DNA from: Holacanthus passer
Lineage: Eukaryota; Chordata; Actinopteri; Pomacanthidae
Reading direction: 5' to 3'
NCBI GenBank assembly: GCA_025331565.1
Contig: JAFREQ010000012.1
Span: 12,886,501-12,950,500, forward strand
Length of the DNA stretch: 64,000 nucleotides
This document shows positions 23,501 to 35,582 of the stretch, piece after piece (the first letter of the stretch is position 1; every line of letters begins with the position of its first letter). The notes beneath the pieces are model-generated. The model did not search any database and was not told where the DNA came from. It was given only the letters and a program-made list of their open reading frames with translations. A program made the translations under genes and the position numbers.

Positions 23501-26184
23501 AACTGCAGTATTACTGATTTTCTCATTCTTCATGTAGGCTATGAAAACATGCATCGAGAACTTTGGTCGACGGCCAGACCACCGGACAATGAACAGCTGT
23601 GTGGTGTGTCTGCTCTCTCATGGAGTGGAAGGAGCTATATATGGTACAGATGGACAGCTCCTGCAGGTGTGTTTGGTTGATAGTTCTCTGTGTTGATGCA
23701 TGCAACGCCATTTATTCAAGGGATAAAGATGCAACTCCTTTTTCAGACATTTAACATGTAACATGTGTCACTTTCAGCTGGACTGGGTGTTTGAGGCCTT
23801 TGACAATGCGCACTGTCCACTGCTACAGAACAAACCAAAGATGTTTTTCATCCAGGCCTGCAGAGGAGGTAAGGCTCTCTGTCTTATTCTGTATGCCCCC
23901 TCTATCACCATTGGCATAAAATTAATCAGGAAAATATACTTCTCAGTACATCTTTAAACCTATATAGACTACTTAGAATAGCCATGTATGAAAAGTAGAA
24001 ATAAATGTATCCGTTGGTTGGTTCCATACATTCCAGTAGTGACAGCATTATGAATACAACTGGCCCAAATAAGTTTCCTTTACTGAGTGTTTGGGCTCAC
24101 TTGAGTTCAGCCATAGAGTGGAAGTTTAGATGTCCCGGAGGATCTCAGAAAACGGCCACTGCTCCTTCACATGTGAAGAAGACAGTTAAGATGGTCAAAG
24201 CCTCTGTTAAAGCTGCTTCTTCGTTGCTTCTCTGTGGAAGTGTTCAGGGCATGTGTGAATAAATATGCAAATATTAGAGTTGTTAAAATGGCTTACAATC
24301 TGTGCTAAGACTGTTTGTTAAACTGGTTGGATCCCTGCAGTATAATAAAGCCTTTTACTGTGAGAGTGAGAGAAGACAGTCTGTCCATCCATATGTCACT
24401 GGGACAGGTTAACCCAGGCGACAGTTTCACAACTATCCATCAGCCACACAGCTCCAGGTGCTGTGGATTGTGTCATATTATATCAAATTTCAATATTCAA
24501 TTGTAGACTTGAATAAGCTTAATACAATAGCAGTACAATCATAGTCCATAAACATGCAATTAATCTGTGATTTAAGCAGGCTCCCAGCTAATTATTCTGT
24601 CTCTGTGATGGAGGTTATGTTCTGACTACATGGCTGATGATGCCCCTGACAAATCCTCAGACTCCTCAGGAGCAATCGCAATTACTGTCACGCACTCCCT
24701 TGCTCCACCACAGGTGTGCTGATGAAAGGCCATTAGATGTGGTTGGCCACTGCCTCTGCAAATAGTTTCAGTCAAAAGCAATAATTAGTTTGTTCCTGTA
24801 TTGGAGGAAATCCTGTCAGAAATTATGCAGGTTAACAATTTGTTTTCCAAAGTTAAGAAAGTTAGAAATAATTTGGCGAAATGGCATAAATATACTTATT
24901 ATTATTATGTTTGTTTCCATGCATAAGTGGATGCACATTTTTTAACTGAGGCTCATGCAAATTGCTGATGTTGGTTTTTTTAAGAAATTATTTCAAAAAC
25001 CTCATGACCCCATTAAATTGAGTCCAAGATGAGTCCTCGTCCGAAAAGAACTACAAACCAGGCTTCTTCATATCTGGTTTTTGCACCAGATGTAAAGAAA
25101 ATTGCTGGATGTTTGAGGTTAATTTGAGACTGTTTTGTCTTTCAGATGAGATGGACTGTGGCGTGGAGCAGATTGATGGGCCAGCAAGGACCTGCTCACC
25201 AAGCTGTGAACAGCGGGATGCTGGGAGGGAAGGACAGGGGGATGCAGACTCCAGACAGAGAGGGGACATGGGCGGGCCCAGGATTAAACTGCCCCAGCGG
25301 TCTGACATGATCTGTGGCTTCGCATCTCTCAAAGGTCAGAGAATTTGTAAGTTGTCTCTTTTGCTATTCTGGGGTGGAATTAAGGAAATGTGTTATTTAA
25401 CTGAAGTGTAAGATTAAAAAAAGCAATGGGTGAGAAAATTAATGCAGCAAAAGAGGTGTGTTGTAATACTTGAAAAAAGGGAGGCTGGTGAATGGTAGTA
25501 GCATTTAAACCAGCAAAGAAAAATCAATGTGTGGACCACATCATTTTTCACTGCTGATTTTCACCTGCACCTGTATCCAACTGCCTTAATGTGTCCTTGT
25601 TTTCTACCAGTTATGCATGCAGCCTGCAAACAAACGGCAACAAAACCCATATAGATGATGCTGGTGGCTTTAAAGGGTTTCTGTTAGACTTCATCAACCA
25701 ACTGTTGAGTCTGAGTGCGCTTGGTCTGCTTCTCATCTGTATATATTAAGCCTTTATTGTTTTCTCTTATTTCTCTTTCTCTTATTATTGATCTCTTCCT
25801 CCTCAAGGCACAGCAGCCATGCGGAACACCAAGAGAGGATCCTGGTTTATCCAAGAACTGAACACAGCACTCCGCCTCCATGCCAAAGACACACACCTTG
25901 CAGACATCCTGGTGCAGGTGAAAATAAAGTGTCCTATACTTTCATGTACTCCATTCATAGTGTAAAATGTGCTTTTTTTTTAACGTAAGACATTACGGTA
26001 ATCTTCCTGTCTTTTTTTCTCTGCCTAGGTCAACGGGCGTATTAAGGAGCGGGAGGGTTATGCTCCTGGCACGGCCCACCATCGATGCAAAGAAATGTCA
26101 GAGTTCACCAGCTCATTGTGCAAAGACCTCTTCTTTTTCCCCAAGTACCAGCTTCAGACACAGACATACCAGCCCCAGTATTGA
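20541..26184 (+). CDS. casp2: Caspase-2
   Basis: CARD-containing initiator caspase, activated on the PIDDosome in stress and DNA-damage responses. Coding exons: 20541-20690, 21102-21272, 21383-21457, 21684-21866, 22105-22174, 22606-22700, 23015-23197, 23538-23666, 23778-23868, 25146-25334, 25808-25917, 26029-26184; 1602 nt, 533 aa in the longest model (human 452). Residues about 8-105 are the CARD (ends LLLLPKRGPRAFSSFCSALRE). The large subunit has the substrate-binding Arg in SSPRGFALVISN, catalytic His337 in LLSHGVEG and catalytic Cys380 in FFIQACRG. The linker retains aspartates at VEQID-G and EQRD-A, matching the two human processing sites. The small subunit has RSDMICGFASLKGTAAMRN and GSWFIQEL. 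The CARD-to-p19 linker (exons 4-6) is longer than usual and rich in charged residues; shorter in-frame forms are possible. The start ATG follows the exon 2 acceptor. Confidence 0.93.
23869..25145 (+). other. casp2 intron after the catalytic-cysteine exon
   Basis: A 1.28 kb intron, the longest in the gene. It contains no recognisable exon or mobile element. Open frames within it are short and have no homology that I recognise. Confidence 0.5.
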
Positions 26185-29100
26185 TATGTAAATATGCACA
26201 TACACAGATTAACACACACAGACCATAACTTGCATTGAAACCTCTCAGTAAAGAGCATACAACTGCTCATTCCACAGCAATTACTGCCACACACTCACAC
26301 ATTCCCATTACAACTTCACATTCAAACAGTGGCTTTATTCATTCATATTTTCTGTGTAAATACTGCCTCCTCGCACACGTGCATACACTCACGCAAATCT
26401 TGGAAATGAAAAAGGAGCAAGCTTATGTTAAGCTTATGAAATGGGCAGCGTATTAGCGGACAACTCACTCATGTATCTGTGTGGCTCTATCTATACCAGT
26501 TAAAGGGTTTCGATGTTAATCCTCCTTGTCAAAGACAGAATCATATTTTTGTTGTTGCTGTTTTTGTCTTACTGCACAGCTACTTTGAAGTTTCACTCTC
26601 TTAAAATGTATTTTGTACACAGATCTATTTTATTTTGTAAGAAATTGTTTTTATATCGATTTTTAAGCCTATTCTCTTTATTGCTATATAATGTTTGTTA
26701 TGTGCTGTGTCCATTTCTTGTGTTTAGTATAGTGACAGGCAGGGGGCAGCACAGCAGAGACAAATGCATTTCATTGTCTGTGTTTCATTAATATTTTTCA
26801 CATCTCTCTTAAAATGATCTTTACTGTCATGATTGCAGACAGCTTTTATTTTAGTGAGAGTTAGCTACAGCAGTAATGAAACGGTAAAGTCTTTGCAGCT
26901 ACTCATCAGAGAAGTTCACGATTTCTCACACAGTTTGCTTGATGAAGGGGGAAAACACCCATAGGGCAGCTTCAAAACAAGATCTTGCATTGTTTCAGTT
27001 TTTTACCCCACTTTTATTAGTGGATGTTCAATCAGGAAAATTCAGCTTTTTTAACCTTAAATGTCATGAAAGCACTCACTGTAAATTTCACTTCATGTCA
27101 GCTGTGTTGCTGTATATCTCTTCCTGTCAGGGTGGTGGGCTGCCGGGCGAATGTGGTGCTACTTGTGGGGTCATACACCCAACGTATGAACTCTGACCTT
27201 TAAACTAACTCCTAATAGTGTTTCTCCCTGTGTGGGAGCTGCACATTTAGTTAGTCTGCCGACAGTTTTTTTGTGGTATTTTACTGGATCTAATACAATA
27301 AGGATACAGTATTTCTTATGTCTTCCATAAATAGTATGCAATTTTCTGCAGCAGCCTGTGCCATGTGATGATGATCTGTTAGATGAATTTATGACCATGG
27401 AGCTTTTACAGTATATTGTATCACTTTGGCAGCCCCCCACACAGAGAAATCAATTTCTCAAGGCTATGTGAGCCTTGGTATTTCCCAGAAAGACCCTGGC
27501 CGGGCCAAGTGTGTTTAGTTACAACAGTGTTGTAGTGAAGAAAACACAATATGTGGTGGAAACAGTATTGATGTTTAACCATCTGTAAACAAAGATGACA
27601 AAGATGCTTCTAAGCTGTGTGTGAGGTGCTTGGTGGTAGAGTTTACCCTGGTCTGAAAGGTGCTCACTCCTCTGATCCTTTGGTTTTTGCAATTAGGAAA
27701 TATCATTTACAAAAAAGAAAAACATTGGAGTGCTATTAAAGGGTAACTCTCCTGCAGGGTTTTGAAGGTTGATATTTGCTGCCAAGCTCTGCTGAGGTGC
27801 AATGTGGGGGGTCCGGAGAGATTTTATTTCTGTGCCAATGACTGCCAAATGTTCTATACAATAAACAGGCCATGTTTTTTGAACAAGACAAGCTTTTGTT
27901 TTTTTTTCTTTCTAAGCTACATTGTGCATATGTTTGGTTTAAGCTGAATCCTGCACTGTGAGGCCTCTGCATGAATGTTGCTCCTGTGCGTGCTCCACTG
28001 TATTTGATCCTCCTTGTTGCTGTGTTTGTGTGTGTTGTTCCCAGCGTACAGCCTGTCCTCTTCGTTCTCAGGTATAGTATAACTGGCTCCCCACTATTCC
28101 GCTGCGCTCAGGTCTCTCCATGCTGTGACCGGGACGCATGTATCTCTCGCGCTGCCTGCCGTCCAGTGATAATGTTCTAAGTGTATCAGATAGAGGCCCA
28201 GCCAGCTGTCCACAGTCATTCTCCCTTGACACACACACACGCCGGCGGACAGAGTAACGCATTTCTCGCTGGCCTCCGTTGTAGCAGTGAGATTAGGCTG
28301 TTATGCGCTGGCGTGTGGACCACAAAGCAGGGCGGGGTTAGGGGGGATCTGTGTGTGTCTTTGTGGTTGTCATAATGGCTGCCTGGCTCATCAGCCTGAG
28401 AGGAGGAACAAGAGGACGAGTTAGAGACGTTTAGATTAACTTGTCTGAGAGGGATGTTGTCTCTCTGGGGGCTGCGAGCTGTGGTCTATCCAGAAGGCCT
28501 GTGAGCTTTTCAGCTTTTCAACGATTGATTTGCAGCAGCACATATACACTTAGCTCCCTTCCTCTATTAGCTCCTCCAGATATCTGAACCTGCTGAAGAG
28601 GTTAAGCAATACGGAGATCACTTTACCGTTTTGTACAGTGGGTTGTACAAGCAGTTATGGGGTGGGCGTCTTTTACCGTGGGTGGGCGCATTCGGGGTGA
28701 TTTCCCCCCCCTCCCCCCCAAGGGAGGACTGCCATAGCATGTGAGCGTTATGGGGATTGCCTTGCATCATTGGCTGATTAGGTGTGAGCTGTCATAGGGG
28801 TGTCGTGTGCACCTTCCTGCTCACGTTGCAGGGGCAGCCCTATGGGGGGTGCCCTTCCAACCCCCACCACCAGCCGCCCTGTCCAAACAAGAACAGTCCA
28901 TCCAAACACACACACACACCTAATGGCCGGCTGGCAGGGAGGGTGCTGCTAAGGGCAACAAGTTGTGTGTGCGTGTGTGTGTGTTATTAGGTGTCTGCAG
29001 TTCTAATAAAGGAAAGCACTGCGTTCTTCACTGCCTCATCAGATGGCTTTGCTCTGCTTTGTCCGCCTGTCTCATTTCTGTCAGTGTGTCTGTCAGGTCT

Positions 29101-29290
29101 GCAGTAGGGCTGGATGGCTCGCAGCCTCTGGATCATCTGGAGAAGAGCGCGCTCGGGAAGGATGTCATCTGCGTTTTTTGATTTTCTCTGTGTAATGAGT
29201 GTGTTTCTGAGAATGAGTTTATAGGAGAGTGAGAAACTTTAGAAGATGTTTGCATGTTTATTTGACCTGGTGTGAAGTGTGCATATACAT
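26185..29290 (+). other. casp2 3' UTR and clcn1 upstream region
   Basis: Downstream of the casp2 stop codon, the first clean plus-strand AATAAA that I find is at 27860-27865, which would give a 3' UTR of about 1.7 kb. 27960-29290 is more GC-rich, with short (CA)n and (GT)n runs, and must include clcn1 upstream control DNA. No exon of another gene is evident. Confidence 0.4.
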
Positions 29291-29295
29291 AAAGA

Positions 29296-29322
29296 GAGAG
29301 AGTGTGTGTGTGTGTGTGTGTA
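29296..29322 (+). repeat. (GA)n(GT)n microsatellite just upstream of clcn1 start
   Basis: A short GAGAGAGAG run passes into about nine GT units, ending some 70 bases before the clcn1 ATG, so it probably lies in the 5' UTR or core promoter. Confidence 0.8.
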
Positions 29323-29394
29323 TGGTATTGCCCACGCCATTGGAAATGCTGGGGTGTCCAGCGAAGTTATTTTTGGATCAGTGACAGCGTGTCA

Positions 29395-31892
29395 ATGGCT
29401 GCAGATGCATCGCAAAGGAAGGCTCTTAGATATCAACAGACCCTGGTAGGTCTTTCCCAAATCTTCCTTTACCTGCATGCCTATCTGCTGTCCTACCTGT
29501 CTCTTAAAATGTCTTTTCCTTTGCCCTCCACCTGCTTCTCCCTAATCTCTCCATCTACCCACCTGTCACTCTGTTCAAACTATCCTTTAGTTTCCCTAAT
29601 TCTTTCGCCCCTACCATTCAATACTCTTCTTCCACAACTACCATCCTGCTCATTTGTTTTCATCTGCTGCATCCTTTCTTGTCTACCAGCAGTGCTTTCT
29701 CTGTCCTCTCCTCCATTCTCCTCTTGAAGAAGATTTCTGCAACTTAATGTCACGTTTATGAGTACAGCCCTCAAACACGTTCACAGTCTCCGCTGCTTTC
29801 ACAACGCCCACACTATGAAACACTGAGTGAAGGCGATAAATGGAAAGTCATCCCTGCAATAATCAAGGATTTCATTATTTATTTTTGACACCAGTCTCCT
29901 ACGTGATGTCCTGCATTTGATGTTCTTGTTTTTGGGGACATTTCTTCTTTCTGACCCCATCTACTGTATCTATGGTATTCCTCGTCAAGCTGCAGCCTTG
30001 TAAAGTCATTGCTGTTTTCATGTGTTGGTGGATATAAATACTTATATAGAAGAAACCTGAGCAGACAGGTTAGCCATACGTGTTGAGATGAAGTCATGTC
30101 ACCATATCCTGTGGTTCATCTGCTTAAATGCTCATCCAGATTGATGGTCGTTCCTCCCAGGAGCATCATGTCTGCCATTTTTTTCTCCTCTTCATCCAAT
30201 CACTCCTGCTCTAGGGACATAAATGACTCACAGCATCAGATTGTTTTTTCCAGCGACTGATTTGATGCATTGTGTCTACATCCTGGGCTTTTAAAGGTCA
30301 GGCTTCTGCAGAGTTGAATGTGAATTATAAGACCAGAGAATGACAGATACATGAGCAGCTGGGGTGTGTTTATATGTGTTAGAGCAGCCTGAGCAACTGA
30401 CAAAGTGAGGAGGAGCAGTGACACTGTCTTCCTTCTCCTCTTCCACTTCTCCTCTGAGACGATGGACGATCGCCCAAAGCAAATCTCTAATTCTTGGCCC
30501 TTGTGGAGCCCCTCATGGGCCCCACAGGTCAGATATAAATAAGAAATCTCAATTAACCACACTATTTACAGGCTTAATGTCTCTCTGCAAAGTCTCACAT
30601 CTCTCAGGTGTGAAAGCTGTGATGGCGTCTGTGTGTGTGATTGTGTGTGTGTGTGTGTGAAAAAGAGAGAGGAAATTAGAGCCTTGAAGGATTTGAGGAG
30701 TTTATGTGTAGAGCTGTTAATAGATCGTCCTAATATATTTTGTTCATTGATCAGCAGCAGGAAATGGCGGTGTATATTTTCAGGTTAATGGTTTAACTGG
30801 TTTAATCTTCACTGGTGCAGCAAGGCCACAGTAGACGTCTGTGTTTTTAGTGTTCCCAGTAGGTGTTGAGGTTAAAAATGGGTTAAATTTGTTAGTTTGA
30901 AAAGTGAAAGTGATTTAGATGTTTAGGTTACATGTGAGGTTCAGGTTTACTGACATTATGGATTGCAGGATTACACAATTAAATGCTGTGGTATAAATTA
31001 TTAAACTAAGAAATTGAATAAGAACTGAATTCTAGTAAAATTAAAAAAATTAAAACTAAATTCTTTCTCGTCCTCCTTCATGTGCCCTAAAGCATATGGG
31101 TCTCAGAAACTGTAGTTCCCAAATTTCAGAAGATAGGTTTTGAACCATAAGTCTAAGAAGCAATTTTTCCCCAGGATTCTGTTTTCAGATGAACATATCT
31201 ATATACGAACCACCTTTTTGAGCCAAGACAGATTTTCCGCCATATCGACATAACATATCTGAACCAATCTGGAAAAAATAACTTTCTGATTTTTGATATT
31301 CCATACCGTTTTGAAATTCTACATTTTTAAAATTGTACCTTTAAGTTCAATTTTATGTAAACGCTCACAAATGTGTAACCTGTAGGGAACAATTACCGAA
31401 TGTTCAGCTGACCTGCTGTGCACTGACTCCAATTTGTACACTTCAATAATTACTAGTGTAACCTTTAACACTGTCTTACAAAATAAGTGTTATCTAAAGC
31501 ACACCTGGTACAGACAGGCAACATTTCAGTCACAGACTTTTGTCCAGCTTCTAACTTTGATTCATGTTTTAATAAATTTGGTGTTGACAGTGTATGCAGA
31601 CTTATTTCTTTTCAGGAAGCTTATTGGGAATGATTAAGAAATTATCCAGACCTGTAAAGTAAAGTGTTAAGTTTAAGATTTCTAAAAAGATTTTTTTAGG
31701 CCAGTTTTAACATGGATTTCTTCTGACCTGCAAATCACAAAATTATTGCTTGCTGGGTTTGTAAAGTTGTGTTAATCACTTCCAAGTCAGACAGCTGTCG
31801 TTGACCCTTGACCTTAACAAAGAGGAAGCACCCTCTGTGGGTTTGTGTCACGCTGACAGACACACTCCTGCAGGGTGTCGAGAGCAGATAGT

Positions 31893-31927
<35 letters not shown>

Positions 31928-34900
31928 TCTATGTTTGTGCTTGCTTTGATAAAGTTGGCTGTGTGTTACAATTTATTTGATGGATGTGGTTAAAAATGAG
32001 GTGTGAGGAAACAAGTCTCAATCTGTGAGAATGTCAACAGCAGTGAAATAGATCCCATAAGTCTCAAATGTTACAGGCTACTAAAAGGAATAATGTTCAC
32101 CTGCCAAATGTCTCGCAGTCTGGAATGACTGGGATGTAGACGATTAAGCCATTAAATTTCATATGATATCGCAGTCACTTGATGTGTCTTTTCAATTACA
32201 GAGGTGGCAATAATGTAATAATTAAACTATTAGTAGCTGCATCAATAGTTACACCATGTTTAGATTGCAAAAAAGCATCAATAACTTGTCATTGTTTTTG
32301 TTCAAAGGTTAAAGCCTCCATCTGTGTGTACGACAGGTCTCTTGGGAGAGATGGGCCGAAGGAGAGATAAACAGCGTGAGAGAGGGAGAGGTGCGGAGAA
32401 GTGTGTCAGTGAACATTGGGTCACACTGCTGCTAAATTTATCCACGAGTAAGGTTTCACCTCAGGGGTGGGGGTTGGATGGATGGGGACAAGGGGTGGTG
32501 AGAGGGAAAGTTTCATGGGGAAGAGTGAGGGAGAAAGGTGAAAGGCTGCACACAAGAGTTCAGTCGGAGGTAAGAGGGCTTGGAAAAGAAAGGACAAGAA
32601 AAGCTGTTTGTGGCATGGAAGGACATAAAAATCCGATTTCTAATGTGTGCTTGTGCCTCGCAGAGCTGTGCAACTTGGGAAAACAAACAAAATACTGAAT
32701 TAAATATAAAGCAAGATTTCATTTCCCAAAAGCATCTCAAGGCTAAGGCGCTGTTAACACATACACTGACAACTGGACTAAGATTATCTTTGCTTTAAGA
32801 AACAAACACAAACTGCATTAACTGGTTGTGGCAGCTCAAAATAAGGGTCAGTCCTTTAATTGAGCTAATACAGATTTAAATTGGTTTAAAAGTGACTGCA
32901 AGATTTATGTATGTTGCATTGAAATTTAGATTGTAATTAGTATTAAGCAAAATAACCACCATTATCAGGACAATGTAATTAACCTGAAAATCAGATAATG
33001 TTAGTCAAATAACAAAAACATAAGAATTAAAAACTGATAATATTGGTGGTCTGACGGTTTAAGATGTTGACCGTGTTATAGACTTTCATTTCATGACAGA
33101 CATTTTGTCATGTCATAGCAGGAAGAGTGCAAATGTAATTAGTAATATTAGTGAAGGCTGCATTACATTTTGGAGTGCAGGATTCAGGGCCCTGGTATTA
33201 AGCATGTTGGCTCACTACTTTTGGGACATGTAGAAGGAACAGAGTGGTGATTAATGATATCAGTTATTCCTGTGTTTTTCCTGCTATGACAAGTCAAAAT
33301 GTTCATCCATCCCTGGACTGTTGCTGCATCTCATTCCCCTTCTCTTTTGCCTCATATCTTGTTACTTATCGACAATCGATTCTAATAAAGGCAAAAAATA
33401 CTTAAAAGACAGGATAATGTAGGTCATATACTGAGGTTTGCTATAAGGAGGAGGAAAGTTTTAAAAGTGAATTGAATCAAAAGAGGTTTAGAACATTTCT
33501 CATGTTTTCAGGCAGGATGTTTCACTTGCTGCAAAGAAACTGAAAGCAGCTTCAATCCATCCATTTTCTAGCTGCTCAGGTCACTAAGGGGGGGTTGGAG
33601 TGTATCCCAGCATGCATCAAGTAAAAGACAGGGAAACACCCTGTACAGGACACCAGAGACCACCACCCTACTGCAGGGTGAAGCAAAATCAGTCATATTT
33701 ACACACTGTTACTTACATAGGGTTGAAATCAAAATAAAATTGCGTTATTTTCAGCAACTCTCCACATTCAGGGCCAATGGTATTTGCAAGCAATAAAGTA
33801 CCCAATCCCAAACACATGCAAAGTTAAAACACTACAATCCACCAACCTGACTGAAACAGCCAGTTCTCCAAGAAATACAAACAGCTACCTTCAGCACTCT
33901 GGTCCCCAAAGACCCAGAAACCACATGAGAACTACTGGGTCACAACAGAACAGTCAGTGACCCATTTTAGGTCCCACTGTTGGAGAATGGCTTGAATAAA
34001 TAAAGGTAAAGAATAAAGCCCAGTCGATGTAACAGAGAGCCAATATTACTGCTGATACCAGCTTATCCAGACGTCTTGGTAGATATGTGTCATACAAATG
34101 TTTTATTGACTTCATTTTTATGTATTTATTTTATGTCTTAATTCAAGAATTAAATTATTTTATTTTTATTCAAAGTTTTCAACTAAATTTCTTGTTTGAA
34201 ATTTACTGTCTTTCATCGTAAAAATTGTTTTACAGTAAAATATCTTGCCTCATTACATGTTTATGTGACATCTTAAACTTAATCCTTAATTACCAAATTT
34301 GAGCATTCAAAGCCAAAAGCATTTGTTTGTGTACAAAAAAGCAAATGTTAGCCATAAAATGATACAGAGTGCTGCATCAGAGCCCTGTCAGACTTTAGTA
34401 AAGCATGTTATCTATGCTGATGGCACTTTAAGTACAGTTCAGTATTATCCACCATATCCCACACAATGTTAATATGGTTATGGTATCCACTCAGTCAGCA
34501 GGTATTATTTTCATACTTTAAGCTTGTGCTCTGCCTGCCTGGTATCATTTATGATCCTGCTGCAGGAATCTGCTGGATCAACCACCTGACTGAGAATCTA
34601 CCCCTCTGAATTAAGAGCTGCTGACAATTTATTGTCAAGCCTCAAGTGTCTGTATTAACCTCTACTGCTTACCCCTCTGTGCGCGCGCGTGTGTGCTGCA
34701 CTGACCATACCTGTCAGTCACTGAGGTCTACTGGATGGAGGCAGGTAACAGGTACGGTCTGTGTCTGTCACTCTGGCAAAGACAGCAAAGGACAGATGTA
34801 AGACAAAGATATCCAGAGAGGGAATTAGAGTACATTAAAGACACAGGAGAAAGTGAGCAGCAGCCTGCAGGAGGAACGGCTGAAAAGATGAGGGAGCGGA

Positions 34901-35508
34901 TCAACACTTTTGAAACAGTTCTGAATATCGATCAGTTCCTGGTAAGGTTTATTATCTTGTATACTAAAGTGTTTTCTTCCTAAAGTAAAGAGAGTTTTTG
35001 CAAGGACTGATGCATTCATGATTTAACAGAGAGGTAGAAGATGGCTGCTTTTGTACTGTCTCTTGTTTATTAGCTTTAAAATGTAAATTTCATGTTGTGA
35101 CATAACTTATTACACGTAAACCAGCTTTATGGGGGATGAAAGCGCCTCTACAGTTGTTTTTTTCCTGGATTACTGGGTGCAAAGTTGAACTGTTGTCTTA
35201 TGCATAACACATGGAAGTTTACAGTTTATTTTTCTCTTTTGGCCGCGCCGACATGCCTTAATTAGAACATGACAGCTTGAATAGTGTTCGGACTAGGCAT
35301 GGAAATGCTGGTTAATTAGTGTAGTCATATGGAGTGTGTGTGTGTGTGTGTGTGTGTGTGTTGGCTGGGAGGGATTGGGAGGGTAGGTTGTGTGTGTTGG
35401 GGGTGGGGACAGGGGGGTAATCTCCTGATCTATCTGTCAGTGAGCGGGTCAGATTTTATCATTAACCTTGTGTTATGGGACAGGACTATATTGTTGTAAG
35501 GCCTCACC

Positions 35509-35582
<74 letters not shown>

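Noticed and set aside
26513..26791. Hydrophobic 92-residue open frame after casp2
   Set aside because: T-rich 3' UTR sequence; no homology and no supporting splice or start context.
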